From: an uncultured Eubacteriales bacterium
GTDB lineage: Bacteria; Bacillota; Clostridia; Christensenellales; UMGS416
NCBI GenBank assembly: GCA_900542005.1
Contig: UQLW01000005.1
Span: forward strand, 1 to 64,000
Reading direction: 5' to 3'
Length of the DNA: 64,000 bases
The notes under the pieces were generated by a model, which worked only from the letters and a program-made list of their open reading frames with translations, searched no databases and was not told where the DNA came from. The position numbers and the translations under genes are program-made. This document shows positions 44,493 through 52,854 of the stretch, one piece after another (positions within the stretch are counted from its first letter, which is position 1; each line of letters opens with the position of its first letter).

Positions 44493-45872
44493 CTAGAAAA
44501 TGAGCTTTTCCTCGATAAAGGCGCGCACCTGGTCGAGAGGCACGCGGGTTTGCTGCATGGAATCGCGCTCGCGGATGGTTACGCAGTGGTCCTCCAGCGA
44601 TTCAAAATCGTAGGTGATGCAGTAGGGCGTGCCCACCTCGTCCTGGCGGCGGTAGCGCTTGCCGATGGAGCCGGTAACGTCAAAGTCAGCGTTGAAGTAT
44701 TTGGACAGCTCCTGATAGAGGGCCATGGCGGGCTCGGAAAGCTTCTTCTGCAGGGGAAGGACGGCGGCCTTGATGGGCGCCAGGGCAGGATGCAGGTGCA
44801 GCACCACACGGCTGTCCGTATCGCTGAGCGCCTCCTCGTCATAGGCGTCGCACAGGAAGGAGAGCACCAGGCGGTCGACGCCGACGGAAGGCTCCACGCA
44901 GTAGGGCGTATATTTCTCATTGGTTACAGGATCCATGTATTCCATGCTTTTGCCGGAGTGCCCTGCGTGCTGGCTCAGATCATAGTCGGTGCGGTCCGCT
45001 ACGCCCCACAGCTCGCCCCAGCCAAAGGGGAACAGATATTCAAAATCCGTCGTGGCTTTGGAATAGAAGGCGAGCTTATCCTTCTCATGGTCGCGCAGGC
45101 GCAGGTTCTCCGCCTTCATGCCCAGCGACAGCAGCCAGTCGCGGCAGAAGGAGCGCCAGTACTCAAACCATTCCAGATCCTCGCCGGGCTTGCAGAAAAA
45201 CTCCAGCTCCATCTGCTCGAATTCACGGACGCGGAAAATAAAGTTGCCAGGCGTGATTTCGTTGCGGAAGGATTTGCCGATCTGCGCGATGCCGAAGGGG
45301 ATGCGCTTGCGGGTGGTCCGCGCCACATGGTTGAAATTGACGAAAATCCCCTGGGCGGTTTCCGGGCGCAGGTAAATCTCGGCGGCGGAATCCTCATTCA
45401 CCCCCTGATGGGTCTTGAACATCAGGTTGAACTGGCGGATACCGGTAAAATCTTTCTTTCCGCATACAGGGCAGACGATATCATGCTCGGCAATGTAGGC
45501 CTCCAGCTGCTCGTTGCTCCAGCCGTCGCCGGTTTCTGCGCCGCCGGTAAAGTCCTCGATCAGCTTATCGGCGCGGAAGCGCGCCTTGCAGGCCTTGCAA
45601 TCCATCAGCGGGTCGTTAAAGCCGCCGACATGGCCGGAAGCAACCCATACCTCGCTGTTCATCAGGATGGCGCAGTCCAGTCCCGTATTGTAGGGGCTCT
45701 GCTGGACGAACTTCTGCCACCACGCCTTTTTGATGTTGTTCTTGAATTCGACGCCCAGAGGGCCATAGTCCCAGGTATTGGCCAGACCGCCGTAGATCTC
45801 GGAGCCGGGGAAGATGAAGCCCCGGTTCTTGCATAGGGCGACCAATTTGTCCATCGTCAATTTTTCCGTCAT
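44493..45872 (-). CDS. glyS: Glycyl-tRNA synthetase, dimeric (alpha2) type
   Basis: 459 residues, class II. N-terminal KLVALCKNRGFIFPGSEIYGG, motif 2 RNEITPGNFIFRVREFEQME, motif 3 near PSVGVDRLVLSFL, and a C-terminal anticodon-binding domain. The dimeric form is used by many Clostridia in place of the alpha/beta tetramer. AAGGAGG precedes the ATG. Expression is expected to be governed by the T-box leader upstream. Confidence 0.96.
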   Translation of the reverse strand: MTEKLTMDKLVALCKNRGFIFPGSEIYGGLANTWDYGPLGVEFKNNIKKAWWQKFVQQSPYNTGLDCAILMNSEVWVASGHVGGFNDPLMDCKACKARFRADKLIEDFTGGAETGDGWSNEQLEAYIAEHDIVCPVCGKKDFTGIRQFNLMFKTHQGVNEDSAAEIYLRPETAQGIFVNFNHVARTTRKRIPFGIAQIGKSFRNEITPGNFIFRVREFEQMELEFFCKPGEDLEWFEYWRSFCRDWLLSLGMKAENLRLRDHEKDKLAFYSKATTDFEYLFPFGWGELWGVADRTDYDLSQHAGHSGKSMEYMDPVTNEKYTPYCVEPSVGVDRLVLSFLCDAYDEEALSDTDSRVVLHLHPALAPIKAAVLPLQKKLSEPAMALYQELSKYFNADFDVTGSIGKRYRRQDEVGTPYCITYDFESLEDHCVTIRERDSMQQTRVPLDQVRAFIEEKLIF

Positions 45873-45937
45873 GAATCAATTCCTCCTTCATGCTTCTTAC
45901 ATTTTGTTTAAGCCGCTGCCGGCCTGGTTGGCAGGAT

Positions 45938-46150
45938 ACAAAAAAACGGCCCTGCATCCCCTGTAAAGGGACGAAAGGTCGTTTCGCGGTTCCACCCTTT
46001 TTGGCCGCCGGTGCGGCCCGCCTTCATTGATGCGCTCAGAAGGTGCCTTCCGTCAGCGGGCCGCGGCCGGATCCCACCCTTTCCGGCTCTCTTGGCGCGG
46101 CTTTTCGCTGCTTACTATTCTTCGTCATAGCGCCTATATCGGTTTGGCTT
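45938..46150 (-). promoter_or_regulatory. T-box leader of glyQS
   Basis: Read on the minus strand, AGGGTGGAACCGCG at 45998-45985 is an exact T-box. TGGA pairs with a UCCA end, fitting the U discriminator of Gram-positive tRNA-Gly. The terminator (AACG.CC stem pairing, then seven T) is at about 45985-45938. An AGTA motif near the 5' end marks Stem I, and a GGC at 46047-46045 followed by A is a candidate glycine specifier. Confidence 0.92.
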
Positions 46151-46152
46151 TC

Positions 46153-46180
46153 AGTGTATCATACTTTTGCCGCTTGTCAA
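46153..46180 (-). promoter_or_regulatory. Promoter of the glyQS T-box transcript
   Basis: On the minus strand TTGACA (46180-46175) and TACACT (46158-46153) with 16-base spacing and an extended -10 TG. Confidence 0.75.
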
Positions 46181-46218
46181 GAATACCGGGCGGAAATTTT
46201 CGGAAATCGGCTGGAAGC

Positions 46219-46247
46219 TTGCTATTGCTTTGAAAAACCCGTATAAT
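46219..46247 (+). promoter_or_regulatory. Promoter of RNase J
   Basis: TTGCTA (46219-46224) and TATAAT (46242-46247), spacing 17, divergent from the glyQS promoter. The leader before the RNase J start would be about 160 bases and GC-rich. Confidence 0.72.
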
Positions 46248-46356
46248 AGTAACATTATGGGGTTAGAGGTTTTCATCCCAATAAAGTGGAAAGCGCGGCA
46301 ATTTAGGCGCTTTTGCGGAAAGCACGCGAATGCGCGCCAGCAGCGCCGCCCGTTTC

Positions 46357-46378
46357 AGCCCGGCCGCAGCGCCGGGCT
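46357..46378 (+). promoter_or_regulatory. Stable hairpin in the RNase J leader
   Basis: AGCCCGG / CCGGGCT stem with a compact GC-rich loop, 24 bases before the GGAGG of the gene. No T run, so not a terminator; could be a stability or autoregulatory element. Inference only. Confidence 0.35.
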
Positions 46379-46416
46379 CTTGCTGTGTCAGTATTACCTT
46401 GGAGGATAATAGATTC

Positions 46417-48075
46417 ATGAAGAAAAAGACGTTAAAGGTTCTTCCCTTGGGCGGTGTGGACGAGATAGGGAAAAACATGACGGTACTGGAATATGATAAC
46501 GATATTCTGGTCGTCGACTGCGGATCGGCCTTCCCCGATGAAGAGATGCTGGGGATCGATCTCGTGATACCGGACATTTCCTATCTCGAACGCAACCGTT
46601 CCCGGGTGAAGGGCATCCTGCTGACCCATGGTCACGAGGATCATATCGGCGCGCTGCCCTATGTGCTCAAGCAGCTGGACGTGCCGGTCTATGCCACCCG
46701 ACTGACGCTGGGCCTTGTAGAGGTGAAGCTGGCGGAGGCCGGGGTAACCGGCGCGAAGCTGATTCCCATCAAGCCCCGCGACCATGTCAAGCTTGGCTGC
46801 TTTGAGGTGGAGTTCCTGAAGATCAGCCACAGCATCCAGGGCTCGGTAGCCCTGGCCATCCATACGCCCATGGGCGTGGTGTTCATGACCGGCGACTTTA
46901 AGGTGGACTATACGCCGGTGGACGGCGAGGTCATGGATTTTGCCCGGATCGCAGCGCTGGGTGAAAAGGGCGTCCTGCTGCTGATGGCCGATAGCACCAA
47001 TGTCGAGCGTCCGGGCTATACCCTGAGCGAGCGCACGGTGGGAGCCAACCTGGACGAGTTTTTCCGCAACGCCAAGGGGCGCATCATCATCACAACCTTC
47101 TCCAGCAATGTCCACCGCATTCAGCAGATTATTGACAACGCCATCCGGTATAACCGTAAGGTCTGCTTTTCCGGCCGCAGCATGGTGCGGGTGGCCGGCG
47201 TGGCCATGGAGCTGGGCGAGCTGAATATTGACCCCAAGCATATCGTCGACGCCACGGAGATCAAGAACTTTCCGGATAAAAAGCTGGTGGTCATCACCAC
47301 GGGCAGCCAGGGCGAGCCCATGAGCGGGCTGATGCGGATGGCCCATCAGACCCATGCGCAGATCAACATTAAAGACGGCGATACCGTTATCCTTTCGGCC
47401 ACCCCTGTACCGGGCAACGAGAAAATGGTACAGCGGCTGATCAACCAGCTGTTCCGCTGCGGCGCCAATGTCATCTATAACTCCCTGGCGGAGGTCCATG
47501 TGTCGGGCCATGCCTGCCAGGAGGAGCTGAAGCTGCTCCATTCGCTGGTCAAGCCCCGGTATTTTGTGCCGGTGCATGGCGAGTACCGCCATCTGAAGCA
47601 GCATACCCTGCTGGCTCAGACGCTGGGCATGAAGCCGAAGTTCATGAAAATTCCCCAGTTGGGGCATACCATTGAAATTACCAACAACGGCATGAGCGAC
47701 GGCGAAGCGGTTCAGGCCGGCGGCGTGCTGGTGGATGGCCTGGGTATCGGCGACGTGGGCACGGTGGTGCTGCGTGACCGGCGCCATCTTTCCCAGGACG
47801 GCCTGGTGGTCGTGGTGGTGACGATGGCCTCCGGCGAGGGCGAGCTGCTGGGGATGCCGGAGATCATTTCCAGGGGCTTCATCTATGTAAAGGATAACGA
47901 TGAACTCATTACGGACGCCAAAAAGGTGGTGGTTGACGTGATCGACCGCCAGCGCAACCTGTCGGGCGGCGACTGGACCAACCTGAAAAACCAGATGCGC
48001 ACAAGCCTCAACAAGTATTTCTATGAAAAGACCAAGCGCAGCCCCATGATCCTGCCCATTGTGGTGGAGATATAG
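46417..48075 (+). CDS. rnj: Ribonuclease J
   Basis: 552 residues. Metallo-beta-lactamase core with HGHEDHIG near residue 73, the beta-CASP region (GRSMVRVAGVA; TGSQGEPMSGL), HVSGHACQEEL, and the C-terminal RNase J domain. Endonuclease and 5'-3' exonuclease of mRNA decay and rRNA maturation. ATG 46417 follows TTGGAGG; the in-frame opening to 46330 lies in the leader and is rejected. Confidence 0.95.
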   Translation: MKKKTLKVLPLGGVDEIGKNMTVLEYDNDILVVDCGSAFPDEEMLGIDLVIPDISYLERNRSRVKGILLTHGHEDHIGALPYVLKQLDVPVYATRLTLGLVEVKLAEAGVTGAKLIPIKPRDHVKLGCFEVEFLKISHSIQGSVALAIHTPMGVVFMTGDFKVDYTPVDGEVMDFARIAALGEKGVLLLMADSTNVERPGYTLSERTVGANLDEFFRNAKGRIIITTFSSNVHRIQQIIDNAIRYNRKVCFSGRSMVRVAGVAMELGELNIDPKHIVDATEIKNFPDKKLVVITTGSQGEPMSGLMRMAHQTHAQINIKDGDTVILSATPVPGNEKMVQRLINQLFRCGANVIYNSLAEVHVSGHACQEELKLLHSLVKPRYFVPVHGEYRHLKQHTLLAQTLGMKPKFMKIPQLGHTIEITNNGMSDGEAVQAGGVLVDGLGIGDVGTVVLRDRRHLSQDGLVVVVVTMASGEGELLGMPEIISRGFIYVKDNDELITDAKKVVVDVIDRQRNLSGGDWTNLKNQMRTSLNKYFYEKTKRSPMILPIVVEI

Positions 48076-48188
48076 CGCGGGAACTAATCGCGGCTGCCAA
48101 GCGGTCTAAAGGATAAGGGCGGCTCCCTTGCCGGGCTGCCTTTCTGCCGGGGCGGGCCTGGCAGATCCCTTGAAGCGGAGGAACAAAC

Positions 48189-49391
48189 ATGAAGCAGCCC
48201 AGGCTTACCCCACAGGATGAAAGGGGCAAGAAAGGCAGAATTGTCCACGGTTCGCTGTATGCGCTATGGCGGGTGCTGCGGACGGTGCTGATCTATCTGA
48301 TAAGCGCGACCATCCTCGTTGTGGGATTTTGGTGCGGCTACCGGTACCTGATGGACAACTATCTCAGCCCGGTAAGCGAAACCGATCATACGCCGGTGGT
48401 GGTGGAAATTCCCAAGGGCTCAGGTAAATCGAAGATTGCGGAGCTGCTGGAGGAGCAGGGCGTCATACGGAGCAAGACGGTATTCAAGCTTTATGTCGAC
48501 GTGCTGGGCTATGCCAGCAAGATGAAGGCCGGCAGCTATGTGCTTAACCCCACCATGAGCTATCGCGATATCCTGGATAAGATCTCAACCGGCGACGGTA
48601 AGGGCGAGGTCACGGATTTCATCGTCATCGAGGGCTATAACATTGACGAGATGGCGGAGCGGCTCTATAAGGATAAGCATATCCAGGATGTGGACGCCTT
48701 TAAGAAGCTGTGCCAGAGCACCGATGATGTGTCCAATATCAGCATCATCATCGACATGATGGAAAACATTCCCCAGGAGAAGCTTGCACAGCGCAAGTAT
48801 ATCCTGGAGGGCTATCTTTTCCCGGCTAAATATGAAATCTATACGGACGCCTCAGCCAACGATATGATCGAAAAGATGGCGGTCAAGATGAATTCCATCT
48901 TTACCCAGGAGCGGATCGCCCGGGCGCAGGAGCTGGATATGACCATCGACGAGGTCATCACCCTGGCCTCTATCATCGAGAAGGAAAGCCGGCCAGAGGA
49001 TTTCGCCAAGGTATCCGCGGTGTTCCATAACCGGCTGAATCAGGGGATGAAGCTGCAGTCCTGCCCGACGCTGCAATATGCCCTGGGTATCAAGCGCATT
49101 GTACTGACGGCGGAGGACATTGCCAGCGATTCGCCCTATAACACCTATAAGTACGAGGGGCTGCCTGCCGGGCCCATCTGCGCTCCCTCGGAGAAGGCGA
49201 TCGACGCAGCCCTTTATCCGGACGAAACCTTCCTGGAAGATGGGTACCTCTATTTCGTCACCAAGGACCCCAACTCCGGGGAGCTGGAATTCAATATCGA
49301 CGGGGAAGCCCATGAGGCGGCGGCGGAGAAATACCGTCCGCTATGGGAGGAATGGGACCGGCAGAACGCCCAGCAGGACGGCGCCCAGTAG
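48189..49391 (+). CDS. mltG: Endolytic murein transglycosylase MltG (YceG-like)
   Basis: 400 residues: basic cytoplasmic N-terminus, one membrane helix (about 31-53), LysM-like region with VVVEIPKGSGKSKIAELL, then the YceG domain with the catalytic Glu264 in IIEKES and GLPAGPICAPS near residue 325. Cuts nascent glycan strands at the outer face of the membrane. 113 bases of gap before it hold no evident promoter, so it may be co-transcribed with RNase J. Confidence 0.93.
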   Translation: MKQPRLTPQDERGKKGRIVHGSLYALWRVLRTVLIYLISATILVVGFWCGYRYLMDNYLSPVSETDHTPVVVEIPKGSGKSKIAELLEEQGVIRSKTVFKLYVDVLGYASKMKAGSYVLNPTMSYRDILDKISTGDGKGEVTDFIVIEGYNIDEMAERLYKDKHIQDVDAFKKLCQSTDDVSNISIIIDMMENIPQEKLAQRKYILEGYLFPAKYEIYTDASANDMIEKMAVKMNSIFTQERIARAQELDMTIDEVITLASIIEKESRPEDFAKVSAVFHNRLNQGMKLQSCPTLQYALGIKRIVLTAEDIASDSPYNTYKYEGLPAGPICAPSEKAIDAALYPDETFLEDGYLYFVTKDPNSGELEFNIDGEAHEAAAEKYRPLWEEWDRQNAQQDGAQ

Positions 49392-49405
49392 CCTTGAATC
49401 CGATG

Positions 49406-49443
49406 ATCCCGTGCTGTACAATCAGGTATAGCACGGGATTTTT
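49406..49443 (+). terminator. Terminator after mltG
   Basis: ATCCCGTGCT / AGCACGGGAT, ten perfect pairs, followed by five T. Confidence 0.85.
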
Positions 49444-49461
49444 CTATGGAGGGAAAGCGTA

Positions 49462-50391
49462 ATGTCAAGAGTATGCTTTGGAATCATCACCGACCTGCAC
49501 CGGGAGATCATGCATGACGCGCCGCAGCGGTTGGAGGCCTTCCTCGAGGCCGCCCGGAAGCGAAAGGCCGATTTTATTGTAAGCCTTGGGGATTTCTGCC
49601 ATTCCCGGGAGGAGCATGAGGATGTACGGGCCATTTGGAACAGCTTTCCCGGCGGCCGCTACCATGTTCTGGGTAACCATGATACCGATGCGTCCGATAA
49701 GCTGACCTGGATGCGGTTTTTCGGCCTGCGGCGGGTGTATGATTCCTTTGATTGGGGCGGCTTCCATTTTTGCCTGTTGGATACCAATACCGTCTCGCTG
49801 GACGGTATTGATTATGACTATGGGAACCGGAACTATTTCGCCTTCCAGGAATACCGGGAAAACCTTTCGGCCAGCCAGATGAACTGGCTGAAAGCCGACC
49901 TGGCGGCAACGAAAAATCCCACGGTCCTCTTCAGCCACGCCAGCCTGGCTGATCCAGCCGTCGGTATCCGTAACCATGGGCAGCTGCGGGCGCTCCTGCT
50001 GGAGGCACGCCGGCAGGGGCCGGGCGTGATCGCCGCCTTTAACGGACACAACCATGTGGACGGACACCTTGTGCAGGACGGCGTCCACTATCTGGATGTG
50101 AACAGCGCCTCCAACTGCTGGCTGGGCGAGGCGTACGCCTGCGATACCTACGGCCCGCAGGTAGAGCGGGAGCATCCCTGGATCCGCTGCACCGCGCCCT
50201 ACCGGGAGGCCCTCTTTACCTTTGTGGAGCTGGATAGCCAGGCGCACACCCTGTCCATGTCCGGTATGCAGAGCAGCTTTGTGGGCCCGGCGCCGCAGCA
50301 GCGGGGCCACAGGGGGTATTCCAGCCACACCGGCGTGTCCGGCGGGTTCCCGATCCGCCCCTCCATTGAGGAAAGGATTCTGCATTATTAG
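49462..50391 (+). CDS. Calcineurin-like metallophosphoesterase
   Basis: 309 residues with the metal-binding series ITDLHRE, SLGDFCH, LGNHDTD, FSHAS and GHNHVDG. No signal peptide or membrane helix. The fold covers phosphodiesterases and phosphatases of many substrates; the specific one is not known. Good ribosome site GGAGGG. Confidence 0.85.
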   Translation: MSRVCFGIITDLHREIMHDAPQRLEAFLEAARKRKADFIVSLGDFCHSREEHEDVRAIWNSFPGGRYHVLGNHDTDASDKLTWMRFFGLRRVYDSFDWGGFHFCLLDTNTVSLDGIDYDYGNRNYFAFQEYRENLSASQMNWLKADLAATKNPTVLFSHASLADPAVGIRNHGQLRALLLEARRQGPGVIAAFNGHNHVDGHLVQDGVHYLDVNSASNCWLGEAYACDTYGPQVEREHPWIRCTAPYREALFTFVELDSQAHTLSMSGMQSSFVGPAPQQRGHRGYSSHTGVSGGFPIRPSIEERILHY

Positions 50392-50466
50392 GCCTTGTCT
50401 CCCAGCAGGCGCGAAAAAATGAGGCTTGTCTGCATCATTCGCCATCGTAGGACAATCCACGCCCGG

Positions 50467-50475
50467 CATAGAGTA
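50467..50475 (+). promoter_or_regulatory. Possible sigma-K/sigma-E type -10 before sigK
   Basis: CATAGAGTA fits CATAnnnTA, the sigma-K -10 consensus, about 20 bases before the sigK ribosome site. No AC at the exact -35 spacing was found, so this rests on the -10 only. Confidence 0.3.
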
Positions 50476-50496
50476 ACCATGTCGGGAGGTGAAAGC

Positions 50497-51201
50497 ATGC
50501 AGATGCTCATGGAAGGGCTGCGCCTTTTCTTTGAACAGATCCCTTTGCTCATCGGATATGTCACCCGGGGCGCCTCGTTCCCCAAGCCCCTGCGCGAGGA
50601 GCAGGAACGCGACTGCCTGAAACGGATGGCCGGAGGCGACGAATCGGCCCGGGATTGCCTGATTGAACACAATCTGCGGCTGGTGGCGCATGTAGCCCGC
50701 AAATATATCCGCAGCGGCCAGGATATGGACGATCTCATTTCCATCGGCACCATCGGGCTGATCAAGGCGGTTAACACCTATGACGGCCAAAAGGGCAAAC
50801 CCCTGGTTTCCTATGCCGCGCGCTGCATCGAGAACGAAATCCTCATGGTTCTCCGTTCCGGCAAGAAGCGGCAGAACGATATTTCCCTCCTGGAGCCGAT
50901 CGGGACGGACAACGAGGGAAACGCACTGACGCTGATGGATGTGCTGGGTACCCAGGCGGACGAGGTGATGGACACCGTGGAAGCGCGTATCCAGCTGGAT
51001 CATGTGCGCCGGGTGATGGCAGAGCGCCTGGAGGAGCGCGAAGCCCAGGTGCTGGCCGCCCGCTATGGGCTGGGCGGCCAGCCGCCGATGGCCCAGCACG
51101 AGGTGGCAAAGCGATTGCATATCTCCAGGAGCTATGTGAGCCGCATTGAAAAAAAGGCGCTGCTTAAGCTTCAGGAAGCGATGCGGATCGACCAGCCCTA
51201 G
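50497..51201 (+). CDS. sigK: Sporulation sigma factor sigma-K
   Basis: 234 residues. A hydrophobic N-terminal segment (FFEQIPLLIGYVTRG) resembling the pro-sequence is followed by the sigma-K hallmark FPKPLREEQERDCL, region 2 (NLRLVAHVARKYIRSGQDMDDLISIG) and region 4 HTH (MAQHEVAKRLHISRSYVSRIEKKALLKL). Directs late mother-cell gene expression. The gene is continuous, with no skin-type element splitting it. ATG 50497 follows GGGAGGTG; in-frame codons upstream lack a site. It marks the organism as a likely spore former. Confidence 0.92.
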   Translation: MQMLMEGLRLFFEQIPLLIGYVTRGASFPKPLREEQERDCLKRMAGGDESARDCLIEHNLRLVAHVARKYIRSGQDMDDLISIGTIGLIKAVNTYDGQKGKPLVSYAARCIENEILMVLRSGKKRQNDISLLEPIGTDNEGNALTLMDVLGTQADEVMDTVEARIQLDHVRRVMAERLEEREAQVLAARYGLGGQPPMAQHEVAKRLHISRSYVSRIEKKALLKLQEAMRIDQP

Positions 51202-51212
51202 CGGCGGCGCTT

Positions 51213-51250
51213 CAAAGGGAGCCCGGCAAAGACTAGCCGGGCTCCCTTTG
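51213..51250 (+). terminator. Terminator after sigK
   Basis: CAAAGGGAGCCCGGC / GCCGGGCTCCCTTTG, fifteen perfect pairs with an eight-base loop; T-run short. Confidence 0.8.
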
Positions 51251-51312
51251 GGCGCTTTTGGCCTGCCGGGGCCTTCCATATCTTACCGGTATATTTCTGC
51301 GGCGGACCGTCG

Positions 51313-51339
51313 TATACTTGTAATGCGAACATATGATCG
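51313..51339 (+). promoter_or_regulatory. dinB promoter -10 with LexA (SOS) box
   Basis: TATACT at 51313-51318, then CGAACATATGATCG at 51326-51339, which matches the Bacillus/clostridial LexA box CGAACnnnnGTTCG at nine of ten fixed positions. The box overlaps the expected transcript start, so LexA would block dinB until DNA damage. Confidence 0.75.
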
Positions 51340-51359
51340 TATTACGAGGAGGCGGCGTC

Positions 51360-52607
51360 ATGGGGGAGCGAACTGTGCTGCATGTGGATATGAATAATTT
51401 CTATGCGTCGGTGGAATGTCTGCACGATCCATCCCTGAGGGGAAAGCCGGTGGCGGTAGGCGGCAGGGCCGAGGAGCGCCACGGGATTATCCTGGCCAAG
51501 AACAATGAGGCCAAGGCCTATGGAATTCAGACGGGCGAAGCGCTGTGGCAGGCACGGGAAAAGTGCGGGGAGCTGGTGATCGTTCCGCCCCACTATGACC
51601 GCTATATCCGCTTCAGCCGTATGGCGGGGGCGATCTATGGGGAGTATACCGACCGGATCGAGCCCTTTGGGCTGGACGAGGCGTGGCTGGATATCAGCGG
51701 CGGAGGGGCGCGGCAAGGCAGCGGGCGCGAGGTGGCCGATGAAATCCGCCGGAGGATCCGGGATGAGCTGGGCATCACTGCGTCGGTGGGCGTATCCTTT
51801 AACAAGGTATTCGCAAAGCTGGGCAGCGATATGAAAAAGCCCGACGCAACCACCGTACTCTCCAGGGACAACTACCGGCAACGGGCCTGGCCGCTGCCGG
51901 TAGAGGCGCTGCTCTGCGTGGGGGCCGCCACCTGCCGCAAGCTTCACAGCCGGGGAATTTATACCATCGGTCAATTAGCCGCTGCCGACCCCAGGCTTTT
52001 GCAGGCCTGGTTTGGTAAATGGGGCCTCACCCTGCACCGCTTTGCCAACGGGCGGGATAGCTCGCCTGTGCGGCCGGCGGGGCAGGAGGCTGCGGTAAAA
52101 AGTGTGGGGAATTCCAGCACCACGCCCCGGGACCTGATGGATGAGCGGGATGCCCGGGTCACCTTTGCGGCCCTGGCCGAGAGCGTGGGCGCCCGTTTGA
52201 GGGAATACGGCCTGAAGGGCTCTACCGTCCAGATCAGTTTGCGGGATCGTACGCTGGCCGGCTTTGAGCGGCAGATGAGGCTGCAGGCCCCGACGGATCT
52301 CTCACGGGAGCTTTTTGAGGCGGCCATGACCCTGCTGCGGCGCCATTATGACTGGAGCCGCCCGCTGCGCAGCGTGGGGCTGCGGGCCTGCGGCCTGGTG
52401 CCCTGGGATACGCCGGTACAGCTGAGCTTTTTTGGCGAGGAGGCGCGCCGGCAGCGGGAAGAGCGGCTGGAGCATGCCGTGGACAGCCTGCGCCTGCGGT
52501 TTGGGCCAAGCGCCATCCGGAAGGGGACGCTTTATGAGGACACGCTGCTGGGACAGCTCAACGCTAAGGAGGATCATACGATTCACCCAGTCAGCTTCTT
52601 TTCGTGA
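51360..52607 (+). CDS. dinB: DNA polymerase IV (Y family)
   Basis: 415 residues. Palm start LHVDMNNFYASVE with the first catalytic Asp, EPFGLDEAWLDI with the second pair, SVGVSFNKVFAKLGSDMKKP, helix-hairpin-helix thumb and little-finger domain; the Gln/Leu-rich VQLSFFGEE at the C-terminus fits a beta-clamp motif (QLSFF). Error-prone lesion bypass. ATG 51360 follows CGAGGAGG; the ATG at 51333 lies inside the SOS box and is rejected. Confidence 0.95.
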   Translation: MGERTVLHVDMNNFYASVECLHDPSLRGKPVAVGGRAEERHGIILAKNNEAKAYGIQTGEALWQAREKCGELVIVPPHYDRYIRFSRMAGAIYGEYTDRIEPFGLDEAWLDISGGGARQGSGREVADEIRRRIRDELGITASVGVSFNKVFAKLGSDMKKPDATTVLSRDNYRQRAWPLPVEALLCVGAATCRKLHSRGIYTIGQLAAADPRLLQAWFGKWGLTLHRFANGRDSSPVRPAGQEAAVKSVGNSSTTPRDLMDERDARVTFAALAESVGARLREYGLKGSTVQISLRDRTLAGFERQMRLQAPTDLSRELFEAAMTLLRRHYDWSRPLRSVGLRACGLVPWDTPVQLSFFGEEARRQREERLEHAVDSLRLRFGPSAIRKGTLYEDTLLGQLNAKEDHTIHPVSFFS

Positions 52608-52617
52608 GAGGTGAAGC

Positions 52618-52854
52618 ATGCAAAGCAAGGTATATGTAGCGGTGGTGGCCCGCTATTCGCCGGAGGGAGAGCTCAGGCCCCTGTCGGTGCAATGGGAGGA
52701 TGGACGCAGCTTTTCGATCGACCGCATTCTGGATGTGCGACGCGCCGCCAGCCTGAAGGCCGGCGGCGCAGGGATACGCTATACGGTTCGCATCGGGCGT
52801 CATGAAACCTATCTTTTTCTGGAGGAGGACCGCTGGTTCGTCCAGCGGCGATAG
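52618..52854 (+). CDS. Small conserved protein following dinB
   Basis: 78 residues, beta-rich: YVAVVARYSPEGELRPLSV, WEDGRSFSIDRILDVRRAAS and ETYLFLEEDRWFVQ. I recall near-identical small proteins after dinB-type genes in many Firmicutes, which supports a real gene of unknown role, perhaps damage-linked. Ten bases after dinB, so under the same SOS control. Its last 46 bases overlap the 3' end of the symporter gene on the opposite strand. Confidence 0.75.
   Translation: MQSKVYVAVVARYSPEGELRPLSVQWEDGRSFSIDRILDVRRAASLKAGGAGIRYTVRIGRHETYLFLEEDRWFVQRR

Noticed and set aside
44328..45836. A 502-codon plus-strand open frame
   Set aside because: Antisense to glyQS, which has a T-box, a ribosome site and class II synthetase motifs.
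48076..48188. Possible terminator or promoter between RNase J and mltG
   Set aside because: GC-rich with weak overlapping hairpins, but no stem followed by T run and no -10/-35 pair that stands out.
50395..50496. Longer N-terminus for sigma-K
   Set aside because: The added residues are basic and unlike the family, there is no ribosome site, and GGGAGGTG supports the ATG at 50497.
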